Shown piece after piece: positions 1-8,684 of a DNA stretch of 64,000 bases. The stretch lies in assembly GCA_030813035.1 (NCBI GenBank), contig JAUSTV010000014.1. One strand, given 5' to 3'. Both the position numbers and the translations under genes were made by a program. Origin of the DNA: Bacillus_BA fengqiuensis (GTDB lineage Bacteria; Bacillota; Bacilli; Bacillales; Bacillaceae_H). The stretch's first letter is position 1; each line of letters opens with the position of its first letter. The notes beneath the pieces are model-generated. The model saw only the letters and a list, made by a program, of their open reading frames with translations. It was not told the origin of the DNA and made no database searches.

Positions 1-347
1 GCTTGGTATAATGTTACTGTCATATTGGTCATCCTTTCCGTGTTGGTCTCACGCCTTCTGCCGGTGAGTTTACACACCAGAAGACCAAAGGGTCCGATTT
101 CTTCTTTACTAGTATACCCCTTCTTTCCACTTGTTTCCACCGTAGGGTACTAATTTAAGATAAAGTTAACAAACGGCTTCATTTCGACAAGGCAGAACGA
201 ACCGGCAAGTGGAAGGCAGGAAAGAGTGTGAACAAATAACATCAAAAGAGAGAATATTGAAAAAAAACAATAATCGAATGAAATATGAGATAATGAATAC
301 ACGTAAAGTAAAGAAACAGCCGATTCGAACAGAAAGAAGGAATCTAA
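1..347. other. Left window edge, no confident gene
   Basis: Plus frame 1 is open from the window edge to a stop at 151-153 and would encode a hydrophobic C-terminus of about 50 residues, but with no start visible it cannot be judged. The rest, up to the ribosome binding site of the next gene, shows no convincing reading frame on either strand. Confidence 0.3.
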
Positions 348-521
348 ATGAAACATAAAAATAAATTTCAGGATGACGAAAAAGTAATTTTAAAGGCGAC
401 GGGAGAAATGGTGACCATTAATAAGTTTACTTACGTAGCCAATATGAAACGATACTCCTATACCATCAAAGAACGTCCCCAAACATTTTACTTTGAAGAA
501 GAAATTACGCCAGCAAAATAA
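348..521 (+). CDS. Small hypothetical protein (57 aa)
   Basis: The ATG follows the purine-rich site AGAAAGAAGG by 7 bases, and the frame stops with TAA at 519-521. The product is short, basic and lysine-rich, with alternating hydrophobic residues in the middle (KVILKATGE, then MVTINKFTYV) that look like a small beta-rich fold. It has no signal peptide or membrane segment. I do not recognise the family. It stands alone ahead of a decayed cold-shock gene. Confidence 0.55.
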   Translation: MKHKNKFQDDEKVILKATGEMVTINKFTYVANMKRYSYTIKERPQTFYFEEEITPAK

Positions 522-577
522 TCGTGAATGCCTCTATACGTATCTCAGCTTTTCCATTAGAATCTTCAGGGATCATC

Positions 578-776
578 ATGAACGTTATAACGATTTAATG
601 TAGAAAAAGGTTTCGGATTTATTGAAGGTGAAGGCGACGATGATGTATTCGTTCAGTTCGCTGCAATTCAAGGCAAAGGTTTCAAATCACTAGAAGAAGG
701 CCAAACCATTAATTTTAAAATTGAGCAAGGTGCTCATGATGCACAAGCTGCTAACGTTCGTCAAAAAGATAATAAA
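578..776 (+). pseudogene. csp: Decayed CspA-family cold-shock protein gene
   Basis: The frame beginning near 594 reads FNVEKGFGFIEGEG, then DDDVFVQFAAIQ and FKSLEEGQTINF. This is the RNP1/RNP2 core of a CspA/CspB single-stranded nucleic acid-binding protein of about 66 residues. The expected start is missing: an ATG at 578 is out of frame and hits a stop after six codons, and the matching frame has a stop at 588-590. The downstream stop also seems lost, because the frame runs through the terminator hairpin. This looks like a broken csp copy, unless the window carries sequence errors. Confidence 0.6.
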
Positions 777-806
777 AAGGCTCCTGATCTTCAGGAGTCT
801 TTTTTC
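774..806 (+). terminator. Rho-independent terminator after csp remnant
   Basis: The stem GGCTCCTGA / TCAGGAGTC is followed by a run of T. It would have ended the cold-shock gene and is still intact. Confidence 0.75.
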
Positions 807-1057
807 AGTGAAAACCGCTTGAGCAATATATTCAAGAAGATAAAAATCAGCAATTATTCAATCAATGGATTGCCACCATCCTATTGAGCGGTTCTTTTCT
901 TTCTTTTTTGGTCCATTTCGAAAAGGCAGGGTATGTTTTCGGTCTAATGGTTATGGTCGCCAGCGGAATGGCTCTGTGCGGGTATTGTATTGGTTGTACA
1001 GTGCGTTATCGATATATGATATGGAAATATAAACAAAATGAAAAGCAAACTGCATAA
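807..1057 (+). pseudogene. DUF4395-like membrane protein, start missing
   Basis: The frame 807-1057 reads KPLEQYIQEDKNQQ, then a hydrophobic stretch (WIATILLSGSFLSFLV), a second one (VFGLMVMVASGMALC) and GYCIGCTVRYRYM. The paired helices and the final CxxC-type motif before a basic tail resemble DUF4395-family membrane proteins. The frame is closed by TGA just upstream and offers no ATG, GTG or TTG with a binding site. It therefore looks like a remnant that lost its first residues next to the csp terminator. The assignment is by motif impression only. Confidence 0.4.
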
Positions 1058-1166
1058 ACTGATGAGACAAGTTCCAATGTGATATAATGAAAAATAATCC
1101 TAAATAAAGTTAAATATGTTATATAATGGATTTGGAATGATCATTTATCATATTAGGGAGGATTAT

Positions 1167-1403
1167 ATGAAAAAAAGAAACACGCAAGCTTTTACATTTT
1201 TAGCTTGGTTTGCTTTTATTACAGCCTTTGCGGCGATGTTTATCGGAATTTATACATTGGATGAACCACTGCCCGTAAAAGGATATTATGCGGTGGGTAC
1301 ACTTTATTTAACGATGTCGGCGTTTGTATTGCAGAAAACGATTCGTGATAACGAAGAAGACCGCGAAGAGACGAACAAAAGAGAAGAAAAAACGCCGTTG
1401 TAG
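1167..1403 (+). CDS. YiaA/B two-helix domain protein
   Basis: A 78-residue membrane protein with two hydrophobic helices (about residues 9-30 and 40-60) joined by a short loop with GYYAVG, and a charged tail rich in Glu and Lys. This matches the YiaAB two-helix family, whose function is unknown. The start at 1167 is preferred over an upstream in-frame ATG because GGGAGG lies 6-7 bases ahead of it and the family begins at this point. It is monocistronic. Confidence 0.75.
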   Translation: MKKRNTQAFTFLAWFAFITAFAAMFIGIYTLDEPLPVKGYYAVGTLYLTMSAFVLQKTIRDNEEDREETNKREEKTPL

Positions 1404-1598
1404 GTTGGCGTGTGCGATACAACAAGACGGTTGCCTGTTCCTGTTTTTTAAATCTATTAATATAGTCTTAAGACAAAATTAACTATTCGCTTCTTAGTTC
1501 TTGCTAAATAGTTTGGTAGATATTTTGACAAACCCCTTTTATTTTTAAAATTTTCTGATAATATAAACTTAACAGTAATAATAAAAGGAGTGGTCATA

Positions 1599-1724
1599 TT
1601 GACTAATTTGGCGGTTGAATTAAGTGAGAAGATTGTGAAGATGGTAGCTGCAAATTTTAATATTACACTTGAACAGGCGAAAGAAGTGATCAATAGCAGC
1701 TTTGAAGTTGGAGAACCTGAATGA
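1599..1724 (+). CDS. Small hypothetical protein (41 aa)
   Basis: Starts with TTG 9 bases after AAAGGAG and ends with TGA. The product is a short amphipathic protein (TNLAVELSEKIVKMVA, then NITLEQAKEVINSSF). It is predicted helical, cytoplasmic and without cysteines. Its end overlaps the next gene by four bases (ATGA), so the two are probably translationally coupled. I do not recognise the family. Confidence 0.55.
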   Translation: MTNLAVELSEKIVKMVAANFNITLEQAKEVINSSFEVGEPE

Positions 1725-1891
1725 TGAAAAAGGTTTTAAAGCGTGGAGCGTATTGTCACCAATGCGGCGTTTTTTTAGAAGATGAAAAGGTACAGATATG
1801 GGATTGTTGGTGCCAAACGAAGTACTGCGAGAAGGCTGAAATTGTGATGCATGTTTCAGGCGGAAAACTGGATACGGTAGACTCAAAATAA
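1721..1891 (+). CDS. Small cysteine-rich protein (56 aa)
   Basis: Starts at the ATG inside the ATGA overlap with the preceding gene; a second in-frame ATG follows directly. Five cysteines are arranged as CHQC, then DCWC, then YC, which suggests a small zinc-ribbon-like protein. It has no membrane segment. It forms a two-gene unit with the upstream 41-residue protein, closed by a strong terminator. The function is unknown. Confidence 0.55.
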   Translation: MMKKVLKRGAYCHQCGVFLEDEKVQIWDCWCQTKYCEKAEIVMHVSGGKLDTVDSK

Positions 1892-1922
1892 ACTCACTTG
1901 TCAGCAGGTGAGTTTATTTGTT
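1889..1922 (+). terminator. Terminator of the two-gene small-protein unit
   Basis: The stem AACTCACTTG / CAGGTGAGTT overlaps the stop codon region and is followed by a T-rich tract. Confidence 0.75.
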
Positions 1923-1942
1923 TTAATAAGAGTGCGACAAAT

Positions 1943-1978
1943 AAAAAGGCGCAGCGTAATTGAACTGCGTCTTTTGAT
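1943..1978 (-). terminator. Terminator of the cotSA-like gene
   Basis: An imperfect stem GACGCAG / CTGCGCC followed by TTTTTAT on the minus strand. It lies just after the glycosyltransferase gene. Confidence 0.6.
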
Positions 1979-1989
1979 GTTTCAAATCG

Positions 1990-3069
1990 TTACGAGTAAT
2001 CATCGAGTAAGCCATATAACCTTTGCTGCTCCTGAATTTGTTTATTTAAATCAAAATTTTTTTCAATGACTTTCCGAGCTCTTTGTGTATACTTTTTCCA
2101 AATTTCAGGGTGTTCCAAAAAGAATTGTATACCTTTGGCGAGTTCACTGTCATCGCTCTCGGGAACAAGGTATCCTGTTACTTTATGTTCAATCAATTCC
2201 GGGATGCCTGCATGTTGTGTGGAGATGACGGGCAGACCGCTCGCCATCGCTTCTTTTAACGCATTTGGAATCCCTTCGATATCGCCGTCTGACCCTGTTT
2301 GACTTGCAAGGCAAAAGAGGTGTGCTTTTTTCAACTCATTAGAAATTTGATGTAAATCAAGAGCACCTTTCAGAACGACAGCATCTTTCAATTCACACTC
2401 CGAGATGAGCGATTGGATTTTCGGTTCATCTTTGCCTGTTCCAATGATATGAAGCTTTGTATTTGGAAATTTTGCATGAATTTGTTTGAATGCTTGTATA
2501 AGTGTAGGGAATCCTTTTTTCTCAACAAGCCTGCCAACAGATAAAATTCGGATTTCACCATTTTCGGGAAAGGTACGTTCCATGTAAGGGAACAGGCTTA
2601 AATCGATTCCCCCATATAATACATGTATTTTCTCGTCAGGAAATCCTAATGTTTTCAATTCTTCGGCAAGAAAACGGCAAACAGGAAGATACATTGTACC
2701 GTGTTTGACTAACGACGAATATCGTTTAGTATTTCTCGTGTAACTTTTGAATTTAGAAGATCCATCGCGCCCTCTTATGCTGACGATGATGGGGATGTTA
2801 TATTCAATACAGGCAGGTAAGATCCTTTTTACGTGCTTTCCATGGTGAACATGGATAGCTATGACATTTTGTTCCTTAAAAAAACGTTTTAAATTCGTAA
2901 TGCTATTTAAATTATAATAGAAATCAAAAGGGAACTCCGTATTGTCGTCATTCTCGAATGTTCCAATCACGATTGAACGAAATTGATCCATTTTCACGAT
3001 TTGATTATAAATAAAACGTTGGTGTGTTTTAATTTTCTCTTCAATAAAGTGAGCGATTGTTTTTTTCAT
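1990..3069 (-). CDS. cotSA: Family 4 glycosyltransferase, CotSA-like
   Basis: A 359-residue GT-B fold glycosyltransferase. The nucleotide-sugar binding half has SVGRLVEKKGF (177-187) and the family 4 E-x7-E motif (EGIPNALKE, Glu265 and Glu273), followed by STQHAGIPE. The N-terminal acceptor half contains HVHHGKH. There is no signal peptide or membrane helix. It overlaps the CotS-like kinase gene by four bases and is transcribed after it. That pairing is the cotS-cotSA arrangement of Bacillus spore coats, so a role in coat-associated glycosylation is likely. The sugar and acceptor cannot be told from the sequence. Confidence 0.75.
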   Translation of the reverse strand: MKKTIAHFIEEKIKTHQRFIYNQIVKMDQFRSIVIGTFENDDNTEFPFDFYYNLNSITNLKRFFKEQNVIAIHVHHGKHVKRILPACIEYNIPIIVSIRGRDGSSKFKSYTRNTKRYSSLVKHGTMYLPVCRFLAEELKTLGFPDEKIHVLYGGIDLSLFPYMERTFPENGEIRILSVGRLVEKKGFPTLIQAFKQIHAKFPNTKLHIIGTGKDEPKIQSLISECELKDAVVLKGALDLHQISNELKKAHLFCLASQTGSDGDIEGIPNALKEAMASGLPVISTQHAGIPELIEHKVTGYLVPESDDSELAKGIQFFLEHPEIWKKYTQRARKVIEKNFDLNKQIQEQQRLYGLLDDYS

Positions 3070-4055
3070 AGCCGTTCACTTCCTTGTATAAGCCAGTCAT
3101 ATTTTCTCTTCTCACGTGCTGCTACTTGTAGTAAAACACCTTCGAGCTTAGACAGATTCTTCCCTTTTCCTTGTTCCATTTTTTCCTTCACTTGCTTATA
3201 GAACTCATGTGGGAACATCGAATCAATTCGATAGATTTCTTTATAGTTCAGATCTTCAGAAAAAATTTTGAAATAATGGTCAAATAAGAGAGTTAATCTC
3301 GGGTTCGGATCATGTTTGAAATTACGTGTCAAAGACATCATGAGAAAGCGAAAATCTTCCAATGGCGGCCCGAAGTATGCTCGATCAAAATCGATAATAT
3401 AATAATTTCCCTTTTCCGTTATGAGCGTATTATTGGAGTTAAAGTCTCCATGACAAATACTATAACGATTAGATATTTGCTGTAGATATGCCTCTATATC
3501 ACAATTTTGCATAAGGGTATAGGAAGCGAGTCCTATCTGTTTGATTTCGTTCATCGCGTCTTTTAAGAGAGAGGAAGGGACAGAAGATGCCCATTTCTCT
3601 AGTTCATTCAGTTTAGATAAATAGCTTGCTAGAAAGTTCTCTTTCGTTGGGAATTGGATTTTTTCATTAAAGCTCATAAGCTCTGCAGATTTAGCATGTA
3701 CATGAAAATGGGCTAATGCTTCAACACGCTGCAATTCATTGACTTTTTCCAGATGGTTAATATATTCACATAAATAATAATAGTCTTTCTTCTTTTGGAT
3801 ATATACTTGACCTGCTGTAGTCTTTAATACTTTTGGAACAGCAAAACCAGCTTCAGATAATTGAGAATGAAGCATAATAGGAAAAAGAGTCTTCTTCTTG
3901 TTTAAGGATTTTAAAACAAGCCATCGCTTATTTTTCGTATCATTTATAATCCAGACTTTATTTTCCTTTGCCTCTCTGATAAAAATAACATCTTCTTTTG
4001 ATAAATTATATTCTTGAAGAACTTCCATTAACGTCTTACTATTTTTGGGTTCCAC
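3066..4055 (-). CDS. cotS: CotS-like spore coat phosphotransferase
   Basis: A 329-residue protein of the aminoglycoside-phosphotransferase/kinase-like superfamily that includes spore coat protein CotS and its relatives. The catalytic loop HGDFNSNN (202-209) and the metal-binding IDFD (221-224) are intact, and LVLK near residue 46-49 fits the ATP-binding Lys. It is first in a two-gene unit with the CotSA-like glycosyltransferase. Upstream lie tandem repeats with GerE-like TGGGC cores, which suits late mother-cell expression. That regulation is inferred, not shown. Confidence 0.7.
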   Translation of the reverse strand: MEPKNSKTLMEVLQEYNLSKEDVIFIREAKENKVWIINDTKNKRWLVLKSLNKKKTLFPIMLHSQLSEAGFAVPKVLKTTAGQVYIQKKKDYYYLCEYINHLEKVNELQRVEALAHFHVHAKSAELMSFNEKIQFPTKENFLASYLSKLNELEKWASSVPSSLLKDAMNEIKQIGLASYTLMQNCDIEAYLQQISNRYSICHGDFNSNNTLITEKGNYYIIDFDRAYFGPPLEDFRFLMMSLTRNFKHDPNPRLTLLFDHYFKIFSEDLNYKEIYRIDSMFPHEFYKQVKEKMEQGKGKNLSKLEGVLLQVAAREKRKYDWLIQGSERL

Positions 4056-4109
4056 TATTTTCTCCTTTCTATGAACCTGCTTTTCGTCTAGTATGTTAAT
4101 ATTTTTATT

Positions 4110-4215
4110 TTATATTTTTAATATATGCACCGAAGATACTGACGCTTGGGCAAACGGAAACTAATTTATTATATGCATTGAAAATATGAGTGTCTGGGCA
4201 ACAAACTAATAATTT
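4110..4215. repeat. Imperfect tandem repeat upstream of cotS-like gene
   Basis: Two copies of a unit of about 48 bases lie in tandem, each running from ATATGCA through a TGGGCAA core to AAACTAA and TTTAT, plus a partial third copy starting ATGCATTAATA. The TGGGC core fits the TRGGY heart of the GerE consensus. The interval 4056-4448 holds no other gene. Confidence 0.5.
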
Positions 4216-4448
4216 ATCATGCATTAATAAAATGTTTATGATGAGTGGAGAGGAAGTGCAAATAAGGTAAGGCCCATAACAAATATTGAAAAATCAAGGA
4301 ATGCTTATATAAAAACGATTTATAAAATGGCCTGCCCTTTCTATCCTTTTAGGATATCTATCTAAAGCAAATCTATTATTTTTACATACTATATGAATGT
4401 AAGGATTATTCCTTACCTAGTATTTTTAAAAGGAAGGGGGGGTAATAT

Positions 4449-4601
4449 ATGAATTTTAACCTTACGACGTTTCTTCTCGTGGTTGTACTATTAGTTGCCT
4501 TACTTCTAGCTTCATTACTTGGCACTCAAGAGGACCAAAATGCAATTAGAATGTCGATCTGCACTCTCCTTGAATGTAGCGATTTCTGTCCTACAGTTTA
4601 A
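4449..4601 (+). CDS. Small membrane peptide with C-terminal cysteines (50 aa)
   Basis: A very strong ribosome binding site (AAGGAAGGGGGG) precedes the ATG. The product has one hydrophobic helix (TTFLLVVVLLVALLLASLLG, residues 6-25) and then a polar tail ending CTLLECSDFCPTV with three cysteines. A strong terminator follows directly, so this is a well-defined single-gene unit. It could be a small membrane protein or a secreted disulfide-bonded peptide. I do not recognise a family. Confidence 0.6.
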   Translation: MNFNLTTFLLVVVLLVALLLASLLGTQEDQNAIRMSICTLLECSDFCPTV

Positions 4602-4648
4602 TCTAAATTAGAAAAATAGCAAGTTTCAGAACGCTGCTGCAACACTCT

Positions 4649-4693
4649 CTTTAAGATCAACTAGAAATAGAATGATCTTAAAGGGGTTTTTTC
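4649..4693 (+). terminator. Terminator of the 50-aa membrane peptide gene
   Basis: A stem of 11 base pairs (TTTAAGATCA with TGATCTTAAA) with a 13-base loop, followed by GGGGTTTTTT. Confidence 0.85.
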
Positions 4694-4875
4694 TTAAATA
4701 TAAATGAATAAGTTTTGCTATTTTTCTTTATATAAAAACAAAAATAGGTATACATACATTTCTGTTTCCATAATGATATATATCCAATACATATTCGGTT
4801 TTATCGTCATAGACTATGTAATATAAGGAAAATTTAACTTTCACCCTATTACTCTAGAAAAGGGGAGACCATATT

Positions 4876-5370
4876 ATGACGGACAATAATAAGGAAATCT
4901 ATGAACCCAAAATAAAGCAAGAGAAAGATGACAATCAGGCTAAAAGGGAAGCTGTTATGAAGCTCACATCTGATTTATTGAAAGATGAAACTTCTATTGA
5001 TATGGGTTCGATTATGAATATGGCAACTAGCCTTTTAAAAAATGATAAGCTTATGGGTTCTGTAAAGGATCTCGCTAAACTGAATCAAACCAAAGCTATA
5101 GGAGTGCCGCAACAAACTCCAAAACAGAAAGATCAAGAAATGGCTTCACCGCCGGTAAATATGGAAGAGCTAATTCATGGACTGACAATGCTAAAACAAG
5201 AATTACAAGATATAAAAGAACAAAATGAGCATTTGAAAGAACTGATCCTTAAACAGGAAAAGCGGCAAGTGAAGAAGGAAAGTGAACGTGATCAGCAGCT
5301 TATATTATTGATGGAGGAATTAAAGGAGACAAAAGGGCTGATGGCGGCTATTAAGAAAAAGAAGAAGTAG
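4876..5370 (+). CDS. Hypothetical coiled-coil protein (164 aa)
   Basis: AAAAGGGGAG lies ahead of the ATG. The product is highly charged. It has an N-terminal acidic and basic segment, a short helical region (GSIMNMATSLLKNDKLMGS, about 45-63), a Gln/Pro-rich linker, and a long predicted coiled coil (about 95-150, ELIHGLTMLKQELQD onward), ending in a poly-Lys tail. There is no signal peptide. Its place beside spore-coat genes makes a sporulation role conceivable, but nothing in the sequence proves it. Confidence 0.65.
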   Translation: MTDNNKEIYEPKIKQEKDDNQAKREAVMKLTSDLLKDETSIDMGSIMNMATSLLKNDKLMGSVKDLAKLNQTKAIGVPQQTPKQKDQEMASPPVNMEELIHGLTMLKQELQDIKEQNEHLKELILKQEKRQVKKESERDQQLILLMEELKETKGLMAAIKKKKK

Positions 5371-5387
5371 GGGATTTAAATCTCATA

Positions 5388-5432
5388 AAAGAGGCTGATT
5401 TTTAAAAACATGCTTTTAAAAGTCAGCCTCCT
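5388..5432 (+). terminator. Terminator of the coiled-coil protein gene
   Basis: A long stem pairs GAGGCTGA and TTTTAAAA with TTTTAAAA and GTCAGCCTC. A second inverted repeat (AAGTAAAATCAAG / CTTGATTTTACTT) lies at 5457-5487, between this terminator and the end of pflA. Confidence 0.7.
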
Positions 5433-5545
5433 GAAAATGAGCCATCGTGAGAAACCAAGTAAAATCAAGGGTTACTTGATTTTACTTTAAAAACAGGAGT
5501 CCCTTCCTTTTTTTGGACTGACAGGTTAGATCTTTTATCATTTTA

Positions 5546-6280
5546 TTATGAAGCATTCATAATCAGGTGATAGGCTCTTTCTACTTCTTCGTCGCTCGGC
5601 GGTTCTACTTGGTCCAAAGGATAGGAAAGGCCGAGCGCCTCCCATTTATAAACACCAAGCTTGTGGTAGGGAAGAATTTCTACTTTCTCCACGTTGGTTA
5701 ACGAACCGATAAACTCACTGAGGTGCATCAAATCTTCTTGATCATCGGTAATGCCCGGCACGAGAACATGGCGGATCCATACAGGAATATGCCGATCTGA
5801 TAAATGACGGGCAAACTGCAAAATATGATCATTGGTCATACCGGTCAATGTCAGATGTTTTTTTCGATCAATATGTTTAAGGTCAAGCAGGACGAGATCT
5901 GTATACAACAGAAGCTCCTTCAACTTTTCTTGAAAAACACTGCTGGTTGAATAACAGCCTCCAGAGCTGTCGATTGTGGTATGAATACCTAGCGCTTTAC
6001 AACGCTTGAACAGTTCGGTGACAAAATCAATTTGCAACAGTGCTTCGCCACCGCTCACTGTAATCCCGCCTCCGGAAGATTCGATAAAAGGGAGGTACGA
6101 CTGCAAATCTTGCATAATTTCATCGACGGTCATCGTTTTTCCCGTGCCGATTTCCCATGTATCGGCATTGTGGCAATATTGACAGCGAAGGAGGCACCCT
6201 TGCACAAAAACGACATAGCGGATACCGGGACCGTCCACTGTTCCAAATGTTTCGATTGAATGAATGTTTCCGATCATCAT
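5546..6280 (-). CDS. pflA: Pyruvate formate-lyase activating enzyme
   Basis: A 244-residue radical SAM enzyme that installs the glycyl radical on PflB using S-adenosylmethionine and a 4Fe-4S cluster. The cluster motif C-x3-C-x2-C is present as CLLRCQYC (Cys29, Cys33, Cys36), followed by GGGITVSGGEALLQ, the SAM-binding GGE region. Length and order match PflA. It is downstream of pflB on the same strand with about 65 bases between, so it is probably co-transcribed. GGAG precedes two adjacent ATG codons; either may be used. Confidence 0.95.
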   Translation of the reverse strand: MMIGNIHSIETFGTVDGPGIRYVVFVQGCLLRCQYCHNADTWEIGTGKTMTVDEIMQDLQSYLPFIESSGGGITVSGGEALLQIDFVTELFKRCKALGIHTTIDSSGGCYSTSSVFQEKLKELLLYTDLVLLDLKHIDRKKHLTLTGMTNDHILQFARHLSDRHIPVWIRHVLVPGITDDQEDLMHLSEFIGSLTNVEKVEILPYHKLGVYKWEALGLSYPLDQVEPPSDEEVERAYHLIMNAS

Positions 6281-6345
6281 TACGAGCTCCTCTCCAAAAG
6301 AAGGGAAGGGGCAACCATTGGAGAGGAAGCCTCTTCGTTTAAGTT

Positions 6346-8598
6346 TTATAACGATTCGTGGAATGTACGGTTGATGACGTCAATTTGTTGTTCACGAGTA
6401 AGCTTAATAAAGTTGACGGCATAACCGGATACACGGATCGTCAATTGCGGATATTGTTCTGGGTGCTCCATGGCATCCAGTAATGTTTCTCTGTTAAAGA
6501 CGTTCACGTTTAGGTGATGGCCCGCTTTTTTTGCATAACCATCGAGGATGAAAGCAAGGTTGCGTATTTGTGTATCTTCATCTTTTCCCAATGCTTTCGG
6601 CACGATGGAGAAAGTGTTGGAAATTCCGTCCATCGCGTATGTGTAAGGCAGCTTGGCGACAGATGAAAGAGAAGCGAGTGTTCCTTTCGTATCGCGCCCG
6701 TGCATCGGGTTAGCACCTGGAGCGAATGGTTCACCTGCACGGCGGCCATCGGGTGTATTGCCTGTTTTCTTTCCGTATACGACATTCGATGTAATCGTCA
6801 AAATGGACATTGTATGAACGGAATCTCGGTACGTTTCATGTTTTCGCAGCATCTTCATGAAACGTTTCACCAAATCGATGGCGATGCTGTCAACACGATC
6901 ATCGTTGTTGCCGTATTTAGGGAAATCGCCCTCTGTTTCAAAATCCACAGCGAGACCATTTTCATCGCGAATGACTTTTACTTTCGCATGTTTGATGGCA
7001 CTCAGTGAATCAGCCACTACACTAAGCCCAGCGATACCCGTAGCCATTGTCCGGATGATGTTTGTATCATGAAGCGCCATTTCGATGCGTTCATAGCTGT
7101 ATTTGTCGTGCATGTAATGAATGACATTGAGTGTGTTAATGTACAAGCCGGCGAGCCATTCCATCATCTCCTCAAATTTCTTCATCACTTCCTCATATTC
7201 CAATACGTCGGATGTGATAGGGGAGAAGGCGGGAGCCACCTGGATTTTCAGCTTTTCATCGACACCTCCATTAATCGCATAAAGAAGGGCTTTTGCCAAG
7301 TTGGCACGGGCACCGAAAAACTGCATTTGTTTTCCGATTTCCATCGCTGACACGCAGCAGGCGATTCCGTAATCATCACCATATTCCGGACGCATAATGT
7401 CGTCATTCTCATATTGAATCGAACTTGTTTGAATCGACATTTTGGCGCAATATAGTTTAAACTTTTCAGGAAGCTGTACAGACCACAGAACGGTTAAGTT
7501 TGGTTCTGGAGCAGGTCCTAAGTTATCTAGTGTATGCAAGAAACGGAACGAGTTTTTCGTAACGAGAGGTCGTCCGTCCAATGCTATACCCCCGATGGAT
7601 TCCGTTACCCACGTTGGATCGCCGCTGAACAGTTCATTATAATCAGGTGTTCGGGCGAATTTTACCAAACGCAGCTTCATGACGAAATGATCGACCAGCT
7701 CTTGAGCTTCTAGCTCGGTTAATATACCTTTTTGAAGGTCTCGTTCGATATAGATATCCAAGAACGTAGACACTCGTCCAAGACTCATAGCTGCACCATT
7801 TTGTTCTTTAATGGCGGCAAGATAAGCGAAATAAAGCCATTGAAACGCTTCCTTTGCATTGTGGGCCGGTTCTGAAATATCATATCCGTAAGATTCGGCC
7901 AGTTGTTTTAATTCTTTTAATGCCCGAATCTGCTCAGATAGTTCTTCCCGTAAACGGATATTGTCTTCATTCATGATTCCGCTCATGGCGCGGAAATCTT
8001 TTTGCTTTTCTTCGATAAGAAAATCGACACCGTAAAGGGTGACACGACGATAATCGCCAATAATGCGGCCGCGGCCGTAAGCATCTGGAAGACCTGTAAT
8101 GATGCCGGCTTTTCGAGCCATCTTCATTTCATCTGTATAGGCATTGAAAACGCCCTGGTTATGTGTTTTTCGATAGTCCGTGAAAATTTTCACAAGATGA
8201 TCGTCCACTTTATAGCCATATGCTTCACAAGATGCTTCCGCCATGCGAATACCGCCGAAAGGCTGAAGTGAACGCTTGAAAGGCTCGTCTGTTTGGAAAC
8301 CGACCACTTTTTCGGTTTCTTTGTTCAAATATCCCGGACCGTGAGAGGTAATGGATGACACAATGTTTGTATCCATATCAAGAACTCCGCCGTTTTTACG
8401 CTCCTGGCTCGTTAATTCCATTACTTGTTTCCATAAAGAGGTTGTTTCAGCTGTAGGACCTTGGAGAAACGAATCGTCCCCCTTATATAAGTGAAAGTTT
8501 CGTAAAATAAAATCGCGAACATTTACTTCGTTTTGCCATACACCATGTTGAAAGCTTTCCCAAGGGTTGGTTTTCATTTTTTCTTTTACGTCGATCAT
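6346..8598 (-). CDS. pflB: Formate acetyltransferase (pyruvate formate-lyase)
   Basis: A 750-residue glycyl radical enzyme that converts pyruvate and CoA to acetyl-CoA and formate during anaerobic growth. The catalytic cysteine pair is ACC (Cys414, Cys415), and the glycyl radical loop RVSGYAV places Gly725 close to the C-terminus, as in known PFLs. The start at 8598 (MIDVKEKM) is chosen over an in-frame ATG 18 bases upstream because GAGGTGGGAAC sits at the right spacing. It is followed by its activase. An Fnr-like palindrome about 90 bases upstream points to oxygen-dependent control. Confidence 0.96.
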   Translation of the reverse strand: MIDVKEKMKTNPWESFQHGVWQNEVNVRDFILRNFHLYKGDDSFLQGPTAETTSLWKQVMELTSQERKNGGVLDMDTNIVSSITSHGPGYLNKETEKVVGFQTDEPFKRSLQPFGGIRMAEASCEAYGYKVDDHLVKIFTDYRKTHNQGVFNAYTDEMKMARKAGIITGLPDAYGRGRIIGDYRRVTLYGVDFLIEEKQKDFRAMSGIMNEDNIRLREELSEQIRALKELKQLAESYGYDISEPAHNAKEAFQWLYFAYLAAIKEQNGAAMSLGRVSTFLDIYIERDLQKGILTELEAQELVDHFVMKLRLVKFARTPDYNELFSGDPTWVTESIGGIALDGRPLVTKNSFRFLHTLDNLGPAPEPNLTVLWSVQLPEKFKLYCAKMSIQTSSIQYENDDIMRPEYGDDYGIACCVSAMEIGKQMQFFGARANLAKALLYAINGGVDEKLKIQVAPAFSPITSDVLEYEEVMKKFEEMMEWLAGLYINTLNVIHYMHDKYSYERIEMALHDTNIIRTMATGIAGLSVVADSLSAIKHAKVKVIRDENGLAVDFETEGDFPKYGNNDDRVDSIAIDLVKRFMKMLRKHETYRDSVHTMSILTITSNVVYGKKTGNTPDGRRAGEPFAPGANPMHGRDTKGTLASLSSVAKLPYTYAMDGISNTFSIVPKALGKDEDTQIRNLAFILDGYAKKAGHHLNVNVFNRETLLDAMEHPEQYPQLTIRVSGYAVNFIKLTREQQIDVINRTFHESL

Positions 8599-8684
8599 TG
8601 TTCCCACCTCATTCAAGTCAATATGTACGAAACCCTCGTAACAGATTTCTTACGTTCAGCATACACGTGATGAAATGGAATGAA

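Noticed and set aside
150..356. Minus-strand hydrophobic frame near the left edge
   Set aside because: AT-rich noise with no start signal; it overlaps the start of the better supported 348-521 gene.
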